A stretch of 64,000 nt of DNA from Pseudomonadota bacterium. Lineage in GTDB: Bacteria; Pseudomonadota; Gammaproteobacteria; Burkholderiales; Rhodocyclaceae. The translations under genes and the position numbers were made by a program. Within the stretch, counting starts at the first letter, position 1, and every line of letters starts with the position of its first letter. The stretch spans positions 112,143 through 176,142 of the forward strand of contig QQUN01000079.1 of NCBI GenBank assembly GCA_008501585.1. Reading direction: 5' to 3'. This document shows, piece by piece, positions 11,123-19,080 of this stretch. The notes below the pieces were generated by a model. It made no database searches. It was given only the letters and a program-made list of their open reading frames with translations, and had not been told where the DNA came from.

Positions 11123-11226
11123 GGCCGGTTGAAACCGGCCCTACGACGCCGCCCCACCTCGCCGTAGGGCGGGTTTCAACCCGCCAACACCGTATCGAGA
11201 TGACAAAAGCGGGTTGAAACCCGCCC
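11123..11226. repeat. Three family A hairpins between cbbP and cbbT
   Basis: Copies at 11123-11145 (GGCCGGTTGAAACCGGCC), 11163-11186 (GGCGGGTTTCAACCCGCC) and 11209-11226. The first has C for G in one arm and G for C in the other, a compensatory change that keeps the stem paired. They fill most of the gap. Confidence 0.85.
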
Positions 11227-11240
11227 ACCGGAGACCGCTC

Positions 11241-13274
11241 ATGACCGCCCGCCTCGCCACCGCCGCCCTCGACACCCTGCGCGCCAACGCGCTGCGCTTT
11301 CTGGCCATCGACGCCGTCGAGGCCGCCCGCTCCGGCCACCCCGGCATGCCGATGGGCATGGCCGAGATCGCCGTCGCGCTGTGGACGCGCCATCTCAAGC
11401 ACGACCCGGCCGACCCCGCCTGGGCCGACCGCGACCGCTTCGTGCTCTCCAACGGCCACGGCTCGATGCTGCTCTACGCCCTGCTCCACCTCACCGGCTA
11501 CGACCTGCCGCTCGACGAACTCAAGCGCTTCCGCCAACTCGACAGCCGCTGCCCCGGCCACCCCGAGGTCGGCCACACGCCGGGTGTCGAGACCACCACC
11601 GGGCCGCTCGGCCAGGGCCTGGCCAACGCGGTGGGCATGGCGTTGGCCGAGAAGCGGCTGGCGGCCGAGTTCAACCGGCCCGGCCACGCCATCGTCGACC
11701 ACCGCACCTGGGTGTTTCTCGGCGACGGCTGCCTGATGGAAGGCATCAGCCACGAGGCTGCCAGCTTTGCCGGCGTGCAGCGCCTGTCCAAACTCATCTG
11801 CCTGTGGGACGACAACCGCATCTCCATCGACGGCGACGTGGCCGGCTGGTTTGCCGACGACACCCCGGCGCGCTTCCGCGCCTATGGCTGGAACGTGGTC
11901 GAGCGTATCGACGGCCACGATGTCGAAGCGGTGGACCGCGCCATCCGCGAGGCGCTGGCCAATGCCGACAACGACATCGGCCCCACCCTCATCTGCTGCC
12001 GCACCACCATCGGCCGCGGCAGCCCGGCGCGTGCCGGCAGTGCCGGCGTGCATGGCGCACCGCTGGGCGCCGACGAGGTCGCCGCCACCCGCGCCGCGCT
12101 CGACTGGCCGCATCCGCCCTTCCACGTGCCCGACGAGATCCGCGAGAGCCTCGACGCCCGCGCCCGCGGCGCCCGCCAGCGGGCCGACTGGCAGGCCCGC
12201 GTCGCCGCCTGGCGCAGCGCCTACCCCGAGCTGGCCGCCGAGTTCCAGCGCCGCCAGCGCGGCGACCTGCCGGTGGGCTGGCGGGTGCTGAGCACCGCCC
12301 TGCTGCGCCGTGCGCACAACGACGCCGCCACCATCGCCAGCCGCAAGGCCAGCCAGAACGCCATCGCGCGCATCGCCCGCGCCCTGCCCGAACTGCTCGG
12401 CGGCTCGGCCGACCTGACCCACTCCAACCTCACCGACTGGCCCGGCTGCGGCGCCCTGCACGCCAACCCCGAGGCCACGCACCCCGGCCGCCACATCCAC
12501 TGGGGCGTGCGCGAATTCGGCATGGCCGCCGCGCTCAACGGCATAGCCCTGCACGGCGGCCACCTGCCCTTCGGCGCCACTTTTCTGGTCTTCTCCGACT
12601 ACGCCCGCAACGCCATCCGCATGAGCGCGCTGATGCGCCTGCGCGTGGTGTATGTGATGACGCACGACGCCATCCACCTCGGCGAAGACGGCCCGACCCA
12701 CCAGCCGGTCGAGCACCTGCCCGGCCTGCGCCTGATCCCCGGCCTCGATGTGTGGCGCCCCTGCGACGCGGTCGAAACCCAGGCCGCCTGGAATGCCGCC
12801 GTCACCCGCGCCGACGGCCCCAGCCTGCTCGCCCTGTCGCGCCAGGCCCTGCCGCACCAGGCCCGCAGCGACGCCCAGCTTGACGCCATCGCCCGCGGCG
12901 GCTATGTGCTGGCCGACGCCGACGCGCCGCTGCTGGCGATCCTCGCCACCGGCGCCGAGGTGGCGCTGGCCATGGCCGCGCGCGAGCGTCTGGCCGCCGA
13001 GGGCATTGCCGCGCGCGTGGTGTCGATGCCCAGCACCAGCGTGTTCGACCGGCAGGACACCGCCTGGCGCAACGCCGTGCTGCCGCCCGATCTCCCCCGG
13101 CTCGCCGTCGAAGCCGCCCAGCCCGACCTGTGGTGGAAAACGCTCGCTGGCGCCCCCCGAAGCGCCGTGCTCGGCATCGACCGCTTCGGCGAATCCGCCC
13201 CCGCCGAGGCGCTGGCCGAGCGCTTCGGCTTCACCGTCGAGCACGTGGTCAACGCCGCACGCGGCCTCCTGTAG
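11241..13274 (+). CDS. cbbT: Transketolase (Calvin cycle)
   Basis: Thiamine-diphosphate enzyme moving two-carbon units between sugar phosphates in RuBP regeneration. It has 677 residues. H33 lies in SGHPGMP. The TPP motif runs from GDG (161-163) to DN (191-192). The pyrimidine-domain motif is present as HIHWGVREFGMAA, as is the substrate loop THDAIHLGEDGPTHQPVEHL. The ATG at 11241 follows GGAGA, and the few in-frame codons upstream lie inside a repeat. Its C-terminal part is somewhat shorter in conserved spacing than E. coli TktA but complete. Confidence 0.96.
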   Translation: MTARLATAALDTLRANALRFLAIDAVEAARSGHPGMPMGMAEIAVALWTRHLKHDPADPAWADRDRFVLSNGHGSMLLYALLHLTGYDLPLDELKRFRQLDSRCPGHPEVGHTPGVETTTGPLGQGLANAVGMALAEKRLAAEFNRPGHAIVDHRTWVFLGDGCLMEGISHEAASFAGVQRLSKLICLWDDNRISIDGDVAGWFADDTPARFRAYGWNVVERIDGHDVEAVDRAIREALANADNDIGPTLICCRTTIGRGSPARAGSAGVHGAPLGADEVAATRAALDWPHPPFHVPDEIRESLDARARGARQRADWQARVAAWRSAYPELAAEFQRRQRGDLPVGWRVLSTALLRRAHNDAATIASRKASQNAIARIARALPELLGGSADLTHSNLTDWPGCGALHANPEATHPGRHIHWGVREFGMAAALNGIALHGGHLPFGATFLVFSDYARNAIRMSALMRLRVVYVMTHDAIHLGEDGPTHQPVEHLPGLRLIPGLDVWRPCDAVETQAAWNAAVTRADGPSLLALSRQALPHQARSDAQLDAIARGGYVLADADAPLLAILATGAEVALAMAARERLAAEGIAARVVSMPSTSVFDRQDTAWRNAVLPPDLPRLAVEAAQPDLWWKTLAGAPRSAVLGIDRFGESAPAEALAERFGFTVEHVVNAARGLL

Positions 13275-13280
13275 ATGCCG

Positions 13281-13356
13281 ATCCCGGATTGCGCTGCGCT
13301 CCATCCGGGCTACCCGCACCGTAGCCCGGATGCAGGCCACAGGCCGGAATCCGGGA
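13281..13356. repeat. Two family B half-repeats back to back between cbbT and gap
   Basis: A leftward copy (TCCCGGATTGCG to ATCCGGGCTACC) is followed by a rightward copy (CGTAGCCCGGATG to GGAATCCGGGAG). Here the CGTAG ends face inward, the opposite of the arrangement at 10079-10175. Confidence 0.75.
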
Positions 13357-13399
13357 GCCCCATTCCGCATTCACCGACAGATCCTCCGAGGAGACACCC

Positions 13400-14413
13400 A
13401 TGAGCATCCGCATCGCCATCAACGGTTACGGTCGCATCGGCCGCAACGTGTTGCGCGCCTTCTACGAGGGCGGCAAGCGCCACCCGGTCGAGATCGTCGC
13501 CATCAACGACCTGGGCAACGCCGACACCAACGCCCACCTCACCCGCCACGACAGCGTGCACGGCCGCTTCGGCCATGCGGTGGCAGTGGCCGACGGGCAC
13601 TTGATGATCGACGACGACATGATCCATGTCAGCGCCGAGCGCGACCCGGCCAAACTGCCCTGGCGTGAATTGGGCGTGGACGTGGTGCTCGAATGCACCG
13701 GCCTGTTCACCAGCAAGGCCAGCGCCGGCGTGCACCTGGCCGCCGGCGCCGGCAAGGTGCTGATCTCCGCCCCCGGCGCGGCGGACGTGGACGCCACCAT
13801 CGTCTATGGCGTCAATCACCACACCCTGCGCGCCGCCCACCAGGTGGTGTCCAACGCCAGCTGCACCACCAACTGCCTGGCGCCGCTGGCCTGGGCGCTG
13901 CACGGCCCGCTCGGCATCGAGCGCGGGCTGATGACCACGGTGCACTCCTACACCAACGACCAGGTGCTCACCGACGTCTATCACACCGACCTGCGCCGCG
14001 CCCGCAGCGCTACCCAGTCGCTGATCCCCACCAAGACCGGCGCCGCCGCGGCCGTCGGGCTGGTGATACCCGAGCTGGCCGGCCGGCTCGACGGCTTCGC
14101 CATCCGCGTGCCCACGCCCAATGTGTCTTTTACCGACTTCACCTTCATCGCCCGCCGCGCCACCAGCGTCACCGAGGTGAACGACCTGGTGCGCGAAGCG
14201 GCCCACGGCCGGTTGGCCCGCATCCTCGCCATCAACGACGCGCCGCTGGTGAGCTGCGACTTCAACCACGACGCCCACTCCGCGATCTTCGACACCACGC
14301 TGACGCGCGTGGACGACACCCTGGTGAAAGTCACCGCCTGGTACGACAACGAATGGGGCTTTTCCAACCGCATGCTCGACACCACCGTGGCCATGATGGA
14401 GGCAGCGCAATGA
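13400..14413 (+). CDS. gap: Glyceraldehyde-3-phosphate dehydrogenase, type I
   Basis: Reduces 1,3-bisphosphoglycerate to glyceraldehyde-3-phosphate in the Calvin cycle, and runs in reverse in glycolysis. It has 337 residues. The NAD(P) loop is NGYGRIGRN (8-16), the catalytic cysteine is C155 in SNASCTTNC, and the base is H182 in [21 protein letters not shown] near the C-terminus is also diagnostic. The ATG at 13400 follows GAGGAGA. It overlaps pgk by four bases (ATGA), so the two are translationally coupled. Confidence 0.97.
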   Translation: MSIRIAINGYGRIGRNVLRAFYEGGKRHPVEIVAINDLGNADTNAHLTRHDSVHGRFGHAVAVADGHLMIDDDMIHVSAERDPAKLPWRELGVDVVLECTGLFTSKASAGVHLAAGAGKVLISAPGAADVDATIVYGVNHHTLRAAHQVVSNASCTTNCLAPLAWALHGPLGIERGLMTTVHSYTNDQVLTDVYHTDLRRARSATQSLIPTKTGAAAAVGLVIPELAGRLDGFAIRVPTPNVSFTDFTFIARRATSVTEVNDLVREAAHGRLARILAINDAPLVSCDFNHDAHSAIFDTTLTRVDDTLVKVTAWYDNEWGFSNRMLDTTVAMMEAAQ

Positions 14414-15627
14414 ACATCCTCAGACTCGAAGACCTCGCCCTGCGCGGCCAGCGCGTGTTCATCCGCGCCGACCTCAACGTGCCCATGACGCCCCACGGCG
14501 AAGTGGCCGACGACACCCGCCTGCGCGCCGTGCTGCCCGGCATCCGCCACTGCCTGGCGGCCGGCGCGGCGGTGATGATCACCTCGCACCTGGGCCGCCC
14601 GGTCGAAGGCGCGCTCACCCATGCCGACTCGCTCGCCCCGGTCGCCGTGCGCCTGTCCGAGTTGCTCGGCCAGCCCGTGCCGCTGCTCGGCGACTGGACG
14701 CACGGCACGTTCCGCCTCGACCCCGGCGAAATCGTGCTGCTCGAAAACTGCCGCGGCAACATCGGCGAGCTGGCCGATGACGCCGCGCTGGCCGGGCGCA
14801 TCGCGCGCTGGATCGACATCTATGTGAACGACGCCTTCGCCGCCGCCCACCGCAGCCAGTGCACCACCCACGCGCTCGCCCTGGCCGCGCCCATCGCCTG
14901 CGCCGGCCCGCTGCTGTGCGCCGAGCTCGACACCCTCGGCCGCGCCCTGGCCCAGCCGGCGCGGCCGCTGGTGGCGGTGGTCGGCGGCCCGAAGGTGTCC
15001 ACCAAGCTCACCGTGCTCGAACGCCTCGCCGACCGGGTCGACACCCTCATCGTCGGCGGCGGTATCGCCAACACCTTCATCGCCGCGCGCGGCCACGGCG
15101 TGGGCAGCTCGCTGTACGAGCCCGCCCTGCTCGACGCCGCCCGCCGCATCGCCGCCCGCATGGCCGAGCGCGGCGCCCGCCTGTGGCTGCCCGACGACGT
15201 CATCACCGCCACCCGCTGCGCCGCCGACGCCACGCCCCACATCCGCGCCATCGACGCCGTGCCGCCCGGCGAGATGATCCTCGACGTCGGCCCGGCCAGC
15301 GACGCGGCCATCGAGGCCATCATGCTCGGCGCCGGCACCATCGTCTGGAACGGCCCGCTCGGCGTCTTCGAGCTTGCGCCCTTCGCCGCCGGCACCCGCG
15401 CCCTGGCCCGCGCCATCGCCGCCAGCCCCGGCCACAGCATCGCCGGCGGCGGCGACACCCTGGCCGCCATCGCCGCCTTCGGCGTTACCGACGCCATCGA
15501 CACCATCTCCACCGGCGGCGGCGCCTTCCTGGAGTTTCTCGAAGGCCGCGAACTGCCCGCCGTCGCCGCCCTCAAGGCCCGCGCCGGCGGCCGGCAGCGC
15601 CGGCCCACGACGATGGCCACCGCGTAA
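14410..15627 (+). CDS. pgk: Phosphoglycerate kinase
   Basis: Phosphorylates 3-phosphoglycerate for the reductive step before GAPDH. It has 405 residues. It opens with [10 protein letters not shown] and contains the substrate site SHLGRP, the hinge segment GGPKVSTK, and the C-terminal nucleotide motif GGGDTLAAI followed by STGGGAFLE. The usual LENVRF segment reads LENCRGN here, a mild departure near the substrate site. The ATG at 14410 overlaps the gap stop codon. The C-terminal 15 residues are a basic tail not seen in most PGKs. Confidence 0.96.
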   Translation: MNILRLEDLALRGQRVFIRADLNVPMTPHGEVADDTRLRAVLPGIRHCLAAGAAVMITSHLGRPVEGALTHADSLAPVAVRLSELLGQPVPLLGDWTHGTFRLDPGEIVLLENCRGNIGELADDAALAGRIARWIDIYVNDAFAAAHRSQCTTHALALAAPIACAGPLLCAELDTLGRALAQPARPLVAVVGGPKVSTKLTVLERLADRVDTLIVGGGIANTFIAARGHGVGSSLYEPALLDAARRIAARMAERGARLWLPDDVITATRCAADATPHIRAIDAVPPGEMILDVGPASDAAIEAIMLGAGTIVWNGPLGVFELAPFAAGTRALARAIAASPGHSIAGGGDTLAAIAAFGVTDAIDTISTGGGAFLEFLEGRELPAVAALKARAGGRQRRPTTMATA

Positions 15628-15642
15628 GCCCATCGACCATCC

Positions 15643-15721
15643 GGCGGGTTGAAACCCGCCCTAAAAAAAGCCGGCGTTGCGCTCCGCCTCGCCCACCCGT
15701 AGGGCGGGTTTCAACCCGCCA
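15643..15721. repeat. Two family A hairpins between pgk and cbbA
   Basis: Copies at 15643-15660 and 15698-15721 in inverted orientation enclose a 37-base spacer. The second is the exact 24-base CGTAG copy found at 7646, 8931 and 11163. Confidence 0.85.
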
Positions 15722-15752
15722 ACCCCGCCAAACAAAACCCCGGAGACCTCCC

Positions 15753-16796
15753 ATGCCCCTGATCGCCCTGCGCCAACTGCTCGACCACGCCGCCGAACAC
15801 GGCTACGGCGTGCCCGCCTTCAACATCAACAACATGGAACAGATCCAGGCCATCATGGCCGCCGCCCACGCCACCGACAGCCCCGTCATCCTCCAGGCCA
15901 GCGCCGGCGCGCGCGGCTACGCCGGCGAGGCCTACCTGCGCAAGATGGTCGAAGCCGCCGCCGAGCAGCACCCCCACCTCCCCATCTGCCTGCACCAGGA
16001 CCACGGCGCCAGCCCTGCCGTGTGCCAGCAATCCATCCGCTCCGGCTTCACCAGCGTGATGATGGACGGCTCCCTGCGCGACGACATGAAAACCCCCGCC
16101 AGCTACGCCTACAACGTCGAAGTCACCCAAAAGGTGGTCGACATGGCCCACGCCGTCGGCGTCAGCGTCGAAGGCGAGCTGGGCTGCCTCGGCTCGCTCG
16201 AAACCGGCCAGGCCGGCGAAGAAGACGGCGTGGGTGCCGAAGGCACACTGGCCCACGACCAACTCCTCACCGACCCCGCCGAAGCCGCCGACTTCGTCGC
16301 CGCCACCGGCGTCGACGCGCTCGCCGTGGCCATCGGAACCAGCCACGGCGCCTACAAATTCACCCGCCCGCCCACCGGCGACATCCTCGCCATCGACCGC
16401 ATCCGCGCCATCCACCAGCGCATCCCCGACACCCACCTGGTCATGCACGGCGCCTCCAGCGTCCCGCAGGAATGGCTCGCCATCTTCCGCGAATACGGCG
16501 GCGACATCGGCGAAACCTACGGCGTACCGGTCGAGGCCATCGTCGAAGGCATCAAGAATGGTGTGCGCAAGGTCAACATCGACACCGACCTGCGCCTCGC
16601 CATGAGCAGCGCCATCCGCCGCCTCGCCGTCGAAAACCCCCGCGAATTCGACCCCCGCAAATTCTTCAAAGCCGCCCGCGACGCCGCCCGCCAGATCTGC
16701 GAGGCCCGCTTCGAAGCCTTCGGCACGGCGGGGCATGCGAGCCGGATCCGGGGGGTGCCGCTGGAGGAGATGGCGAGGGGGTATGCGAGGCGGTAG
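15753..16796 (+). CDS. cbbA: Fructose-bisphosphate aldolase class II, Calvin cycle subtype
   Basis: Zinc-dependent aldolase condensing triose phosphates to fructose-1,6-bisphosphate and, in the Calvin cycle, sedoheptulose-1,7-bisphosphate. It has 347 residues. The catalytic and metal motif HQDHG has D83 and H84. [16 protein letters not shown] and NIDTDLRLA supply further ligands and the phosphate site. The ATG at 15753 follows GGAGA. It is the last gene of the cbb cluster, followed by a palindromic repeat pair and the integron integrase on the opposite strand. Confidence 0.96.
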   Translation: MPLIALRQLLDHAAEHGYGVPAFNINNMEQIQAIMAAAHATDSPVILQASAGARGYAGEAYLRKMVEAAAEQHPHLPICLHQDHGASPAVCQQSIRSGFTSVMMDGSLRDDMKTPASYAYNVEVTQKVVDMAHAVGVSVEGELGCLGSLETGQAGEEDGVGAEGTLAHDQLLTDPAEAADFVAATGVDALAVAIGTSHGAYKFTRPPTGDILAIDRIRAIHQRIPDTHLVMHGASSVPQEWLAIFREYGGDIGETYGVPVEAIVEGIKNGVRKVNIDTDLRLAMSSAIRRLAVENPREFDPRKFFKAARDAARQICEARFEAFGTAGHASRIRGVPLEEMARGYARR

Positions 16797-16848
16797 GCGG
16801 GCTGTTGCTTTTGCGTCCAACCGCTGCCCCTGCTTCGGCAACAGCAAG

Positions 16849-16942
16849 CGTAGCCCGGCCGAGGGCCATCGGCCCGACGCCGGGAACATCGTGCTGGGCT
16901 GGCGGCGCGGATCCCGGCGTCGCTGCGCTCGGCCGGGCTACG
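16849..16942. repeat. CGTAG-ended palindromic repeat pair (family B variant) after cbbA
   Basis: The left arm CGTAGCCCGGCCGAGGGCC and the right arm GCTCGGCCGGGCTACG enclose GACGCCGGGA/TCCCGGCGTC inner arms. Relative to other family B copies, GGATG/CATCC has become GGCCG/CGGCC on both sides, so pairing is kept. It lies between convergent cbbA and intI and could act as a bidirectional transcription barrier. Confidence 0.8.
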
Positions 16943-16952
16943 GGTGCTGAGC

Positions 16953-17951
16953 TTAAATCAGGCCATCGAGCGGGCTGACCACGCCGCGGCCGCCCCGGTT
17001 CAGCACATGGGTGTAGATCATCGTCGTCTTCACATCCGAGTGCCCCAACAACTCCTGGACGGTGCGAATATCGTAACCAGTCTCCAACAAGTGGGTCGCG
17101 AAGGAATGGCGCAGCGTGTGCGGTGTGGCCGGTTTGTCGATGCCTGCCGCCACACACGCCCGCTTGACGGCACGCTGCACCTGCTTTTCGTCGAGATGGT
17201 GTCGCCCTGCCGTGCCACGGCGCGGATCGATGGACAACCGCGCGGCGGGAAACACGTACTGCCAGCCGAATGCCGTAGCAGCACCCGGATACTTCGTCGC
17301 AAGGGCATGAGGTAACCAGACCCGGCCCCGCCCGGCTTGCAGGTCGGCATTGTGCATCGACCGGGCGAACTCGATCTGCGCAACTACGGCTTCCTTGAGG
17401 CGTTCGGGCAACATGGTGATCCTGTCCTTACCGCCCTTGCCATCGCGAACAAGCAACTCCCCACGCTCAAGTTCGACATCTTTCACCCGCAACCGTACCG
17501 CCTCCATCAACCGCAACCCGGCACCATAAAGCAGATCCACAATCAAGCTGATCCGCGGATCGCGAACCTGTGCCCTGAGCACCGCCACCTCGTGGCGTGT
17601 CAGCACCACCGGCAAGCGTGCCGGGCGTTTGGCCCGCACCACATCGTCCAGCCAGGGCAGAGGAAGGTCGAGCACCTCACGATACAGAAACAGCAGCGCC
17701 GACAACGCCTGATTCTGAGTCGCCGCGGCCACATCGCGATCCACCGCCAGGGAGCTCAAGAAGGCTTCGATCTCGACTTTACCCATGTCACGGGGGTGGC
17801 GCTTGTCATGAAACTGGATGTATCTTCTTATCCACGCAAGATATGACCTCTCCGTTCGTATGCTGTAGTGCTTGAGGCGAAGACGCTCGCGCGTCACGGA
17901 GAACAGGCCAGGCTGGGGGGCGGATGCAGAGGACGGGATGTTATTGGACAT
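16953..17951 (-). CDS. intI: Integron integrase (tyrosine recombinase, IntI family)
   Basis: IntI inserts and excises gene cassettes by recombining attI with folded single-stranded attC. The 332-residue protein has the tyrosine-recombinase residues R147, K172, H278, R281, H304 and nucleophile Y313. It also has the extra IntI-specific insert before the HxxR box (about residues 212-245, [12 protein letters not shown] onward with FGWQYVFPA), which separates it from XerC/XerD and phage integrases. The C-terminal [12 protein letters not shown] is also IntI-like. It reads away from the attI and cassette side, the classic integron layout. No disruption is visible, so it may be active. Confidence 0.95.
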   Translation of the reverse strand: MSNNIPSSASAPQPGLFSVTRERLRLKHYSIRTERSYLAWIRRYIQFHDKRHPRDMGKVEIEAFLSSLAVDRDVAAATQNQALSALLFLYREVLDLPLPWLDDVVRAKRPARLPVVLTRHEVAVLRAQVRDPRISLIVDLLYGAGLRLMEAVRLRVKDVELERGELLVRDGKGGKDRITMLPERLKEAVVAQIEFARSMHNADLQAGRGRVWLPHALATKYPGAATAFGWQYVFPAARLSIDPRRGTAGRHHLDEKQVQRAVKRACVAAGIDKPATPHTLRHSFATHLLETGYDIRTVQELLGHSDVKTTMIYTHVLNRGGRGVVSPLDGLI

Positions 17952-18063
17952 TTGGTGGTGTACACAGCGTGGTTGTACATGTCAAAGGCATCCTGCCAGA
18001 GCGACGTCATGATATGCACCAGTCGTGTAAACGTTTACGACACCATTTGGTGTCTACTTATAG
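17952..18063. other. Putative integron attI region
   Basis: The 112 bases between the intI start and the first cassette. They contain a GTGTACAC palindrome (17958-17965), a GTAAACGTTTAC palindrome (18027-18038) and a 6-bp hairpin GACACC/GGTGTC (18039-18054). The region ends at the core triplet G|TT of GTTAGCC (18063-18069). The position matches attI sites of other integrons. Which palindromes bind IntI is not known. No convincing LexA box was seen. Confidence 0.7.
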
Positions 18064-18766
18064 TTAGCCCTACACATCCTGTACCTATGCCATTCCAACC
18101 ATCTCTGACAAATAATGAAGTTTGACATTGGGGATGAAACGGATCAGGCGCTCACGACGACGCTTATTCACGAACTTGTCCTTTGCAAGGATAGCTTTGA
18201 ACGGTTCGCTGCTCTGGCAAAAATGAACATCATGGGACGCCGAGACAAAGCCATAAAGATCAAGTGCCACGACGCCTATGCCAGCTTTCTTCATCACCTT
18301 TATGAGTTCTACGTTGGGTGTATCAAGCGGGACCTGAGAAATACTGACAATCTACACAACGACATCCTCGACAAAATATTCAATCGTGAAGTTACAAAAC
18401 TTCTGAAGAATAGGGTTGACGCAATACAGGGAGGTTACGCGCCGTCCTGGGAAAATCATATTTCTGTCTACCAAGTTGAGGTACCTACCGAATTTGGAGC
18501 GCAGTTCAGAAGGATAAGAAACAGAACGGCCCACGCAAGCATTAAGCGGTCTGTGCCGGGAAACGAGTTGCCGCTTGGACAGTTCTATGAAAAATATCAC
18601 GGCTTCGTTTATCTTCTGTACTACTCAGCACAATGGCTTTGGACCGTCAAAGACATTGAGGCGCACGACTGGAAATCAATTGAAGACTTCGACCTTGCTG
18701 TGCAGGGCTAACCCGTCATTCCACCGGACCTGCGCGAAAAACCGCGCAGGCCGGTGAATTCAAACG
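18064..18766 (+). mobile_element. Integron gene cassette (703 bp)
   Basis: The boundaries are set by two recombination cores. The cassette begins with TTAGCC after the attI G (18063) and ends with the G at 18766 of its attC. When circularised, its right core would read GTTAGCC, the exact reverse complement of its left core GGCTAAC at 18706-18712. It carries one rightward gene with a stop codon that overlaps attC, as is usual for cassettes. The DNA is clearly more AT-rich than its neighbours, which points to foreign origin. Confidence 0.88.
18115..18711 (+). CDS. Cassette-encoded protein with HEPN-type RNxxxH motif (candidate RNase/defence or toxin gene)
   Basis: A 198-residue protein, largely helical in appearance, of no family that can be named with confidence. 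Residues 135-140 read RNRTAH, which fits the Rx4-6H signature of HEPN ribonucleases, where Asn or His often follows Arg. A second Rx5H (R75-H81, RNTDNLH) lies in a charged helix region. HEPN domains act as RNases in toxin-antitoxin, CRISPR and anti-phage systems, and integron cassettes are known carriers of such genes, so a toxin or defence role is a reasonable inference. No partner gene lies in the cassette. It could equally be a non-catalytic HEPN-like domain. Confidence 0.72.
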   Translation: MKFDIGDETDQALTTTLIHELVLCKDSFERFAALAKMNIMGRRDKAIKIKCHDAYASFLHHLYEFYVGCIKRDLRNTDNLHNDILDKIFNREVTKLLKNRVDAIQGGYAPSWENHISVYQVEVPTEFGAQFRRIRNRTAHASIKRSVPGNELPLGQFYEKYHGFVYLLYYSAQWLWTVKDIEAHDWKSIEDFDLAVQG

Positions 18767-18772
18767 TTGGGG
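18706..18772 (+). other. attC recombination site
   Basis: A 67-base imperfect palindrome. The outer cores are GGCTAAC (18706-18712) and GTTGGGG (18766-18772). The inner stems are CCTGCGCG with CGCGCAGG and CACCGG with CCGGTG, around a 6-nt loop (18737-18742). Two unpaired bases break the left arm only (C18721, A18728). On the bottom strand these are an extrahelical G and T, matching the two bases IntI uses to recognise folded attC. Confidence 0.9.
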
Positions 18773-18780
18773 GTGAGCTA

Positions 18781-18888
18781 GTGGACCGCCTTAAGCCCGA
18801 GAAAATGCAGAACATTTTCCGCATCGACAAGAACAAGGTCGCTGGGCGGGGTGCGACCCACGTGCAAGGCGACGGGGTCAGGTCTTGA
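18781..18888 (+). CDS. Short GTG-started frame after attC, possible remnant of a second cassette gene
   Basis: A 35-residue frame (VDRLKPEKMQNIFRIDKNKV and 15 more residues) begins eight bases past the attC core and runs into the first REP repeat, where it stops. The first ~27 residues look protein-like, while the rest is repeat sequence. It may be a cassette gene truncated when the REP array arose. No homolog was recognised. Confidence 0.25.
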   Translation: MDRLKPEKMQNIFRIDKNKVAGRGATHVQGDGVRS

Positions 18889-19065
18889 ATTAACAAGGCG
18901 ACGGGGTCAGGTCTTGAATTAACACATTCTTCCCCGAACAAGCCTCCGGGGTCACGTGCAAGGCGACGGGGTCAGGTCTTGAATGGCGACGGGGTCAGGT
19001 CTTGAATTAACACATTCTTCCCCGAACAAGCCTCCGGGGTCAGGTCTTGAATTAACACATTCTTC
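18871..19065. repeat. Array of five REP-type repeats upstream of the RAYT gene
   Basis: Five direct copies of GGGGTCAGGTCTTGAAT begin near 18873, 18902, 18967, 18990 and 19036, mostly extended by TAACACATTCTTCCCC. Within a unit, GGGG/CCCC and GAAT/ATTC can pair into a hairpin. Spacing is irregular and short. This is the usual REP context of a REP-associated tyrosine transposase. Confidence 0.85.
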
Positions 19066-19080
19066 CCCTACACTGAACTC

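Noticed and set aside
16953..17951. Possibility that the recombinase is a phage integrase or XerC/XerD
   Set aside because: The IntI-specific insert before HxxR and an adjacent attI/attC cassette identify it as an integron integrase.
17952..18000. LexA box and promoter for intI
   Set aside because: A TTGACA lies on the minus strand at 17980-17985, but the matching -10 is poor and almost at the start codon. No CTGT-N8-ACAG-type box was found.
18708..18941. A 77-codon minus-strand frame across attC and the REP array
   Set aside because: It is made largely of attC and REP sequence and has no ribosome-binding site.
18871..19065. Direct repeats that could look like a CRISPR array
   Set aside because: Units are short, spacing is irregular (about 23-65 bases), the between-repeat sequence is itself repeated, and a RAYT gene follows. 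This is a REP cluster.
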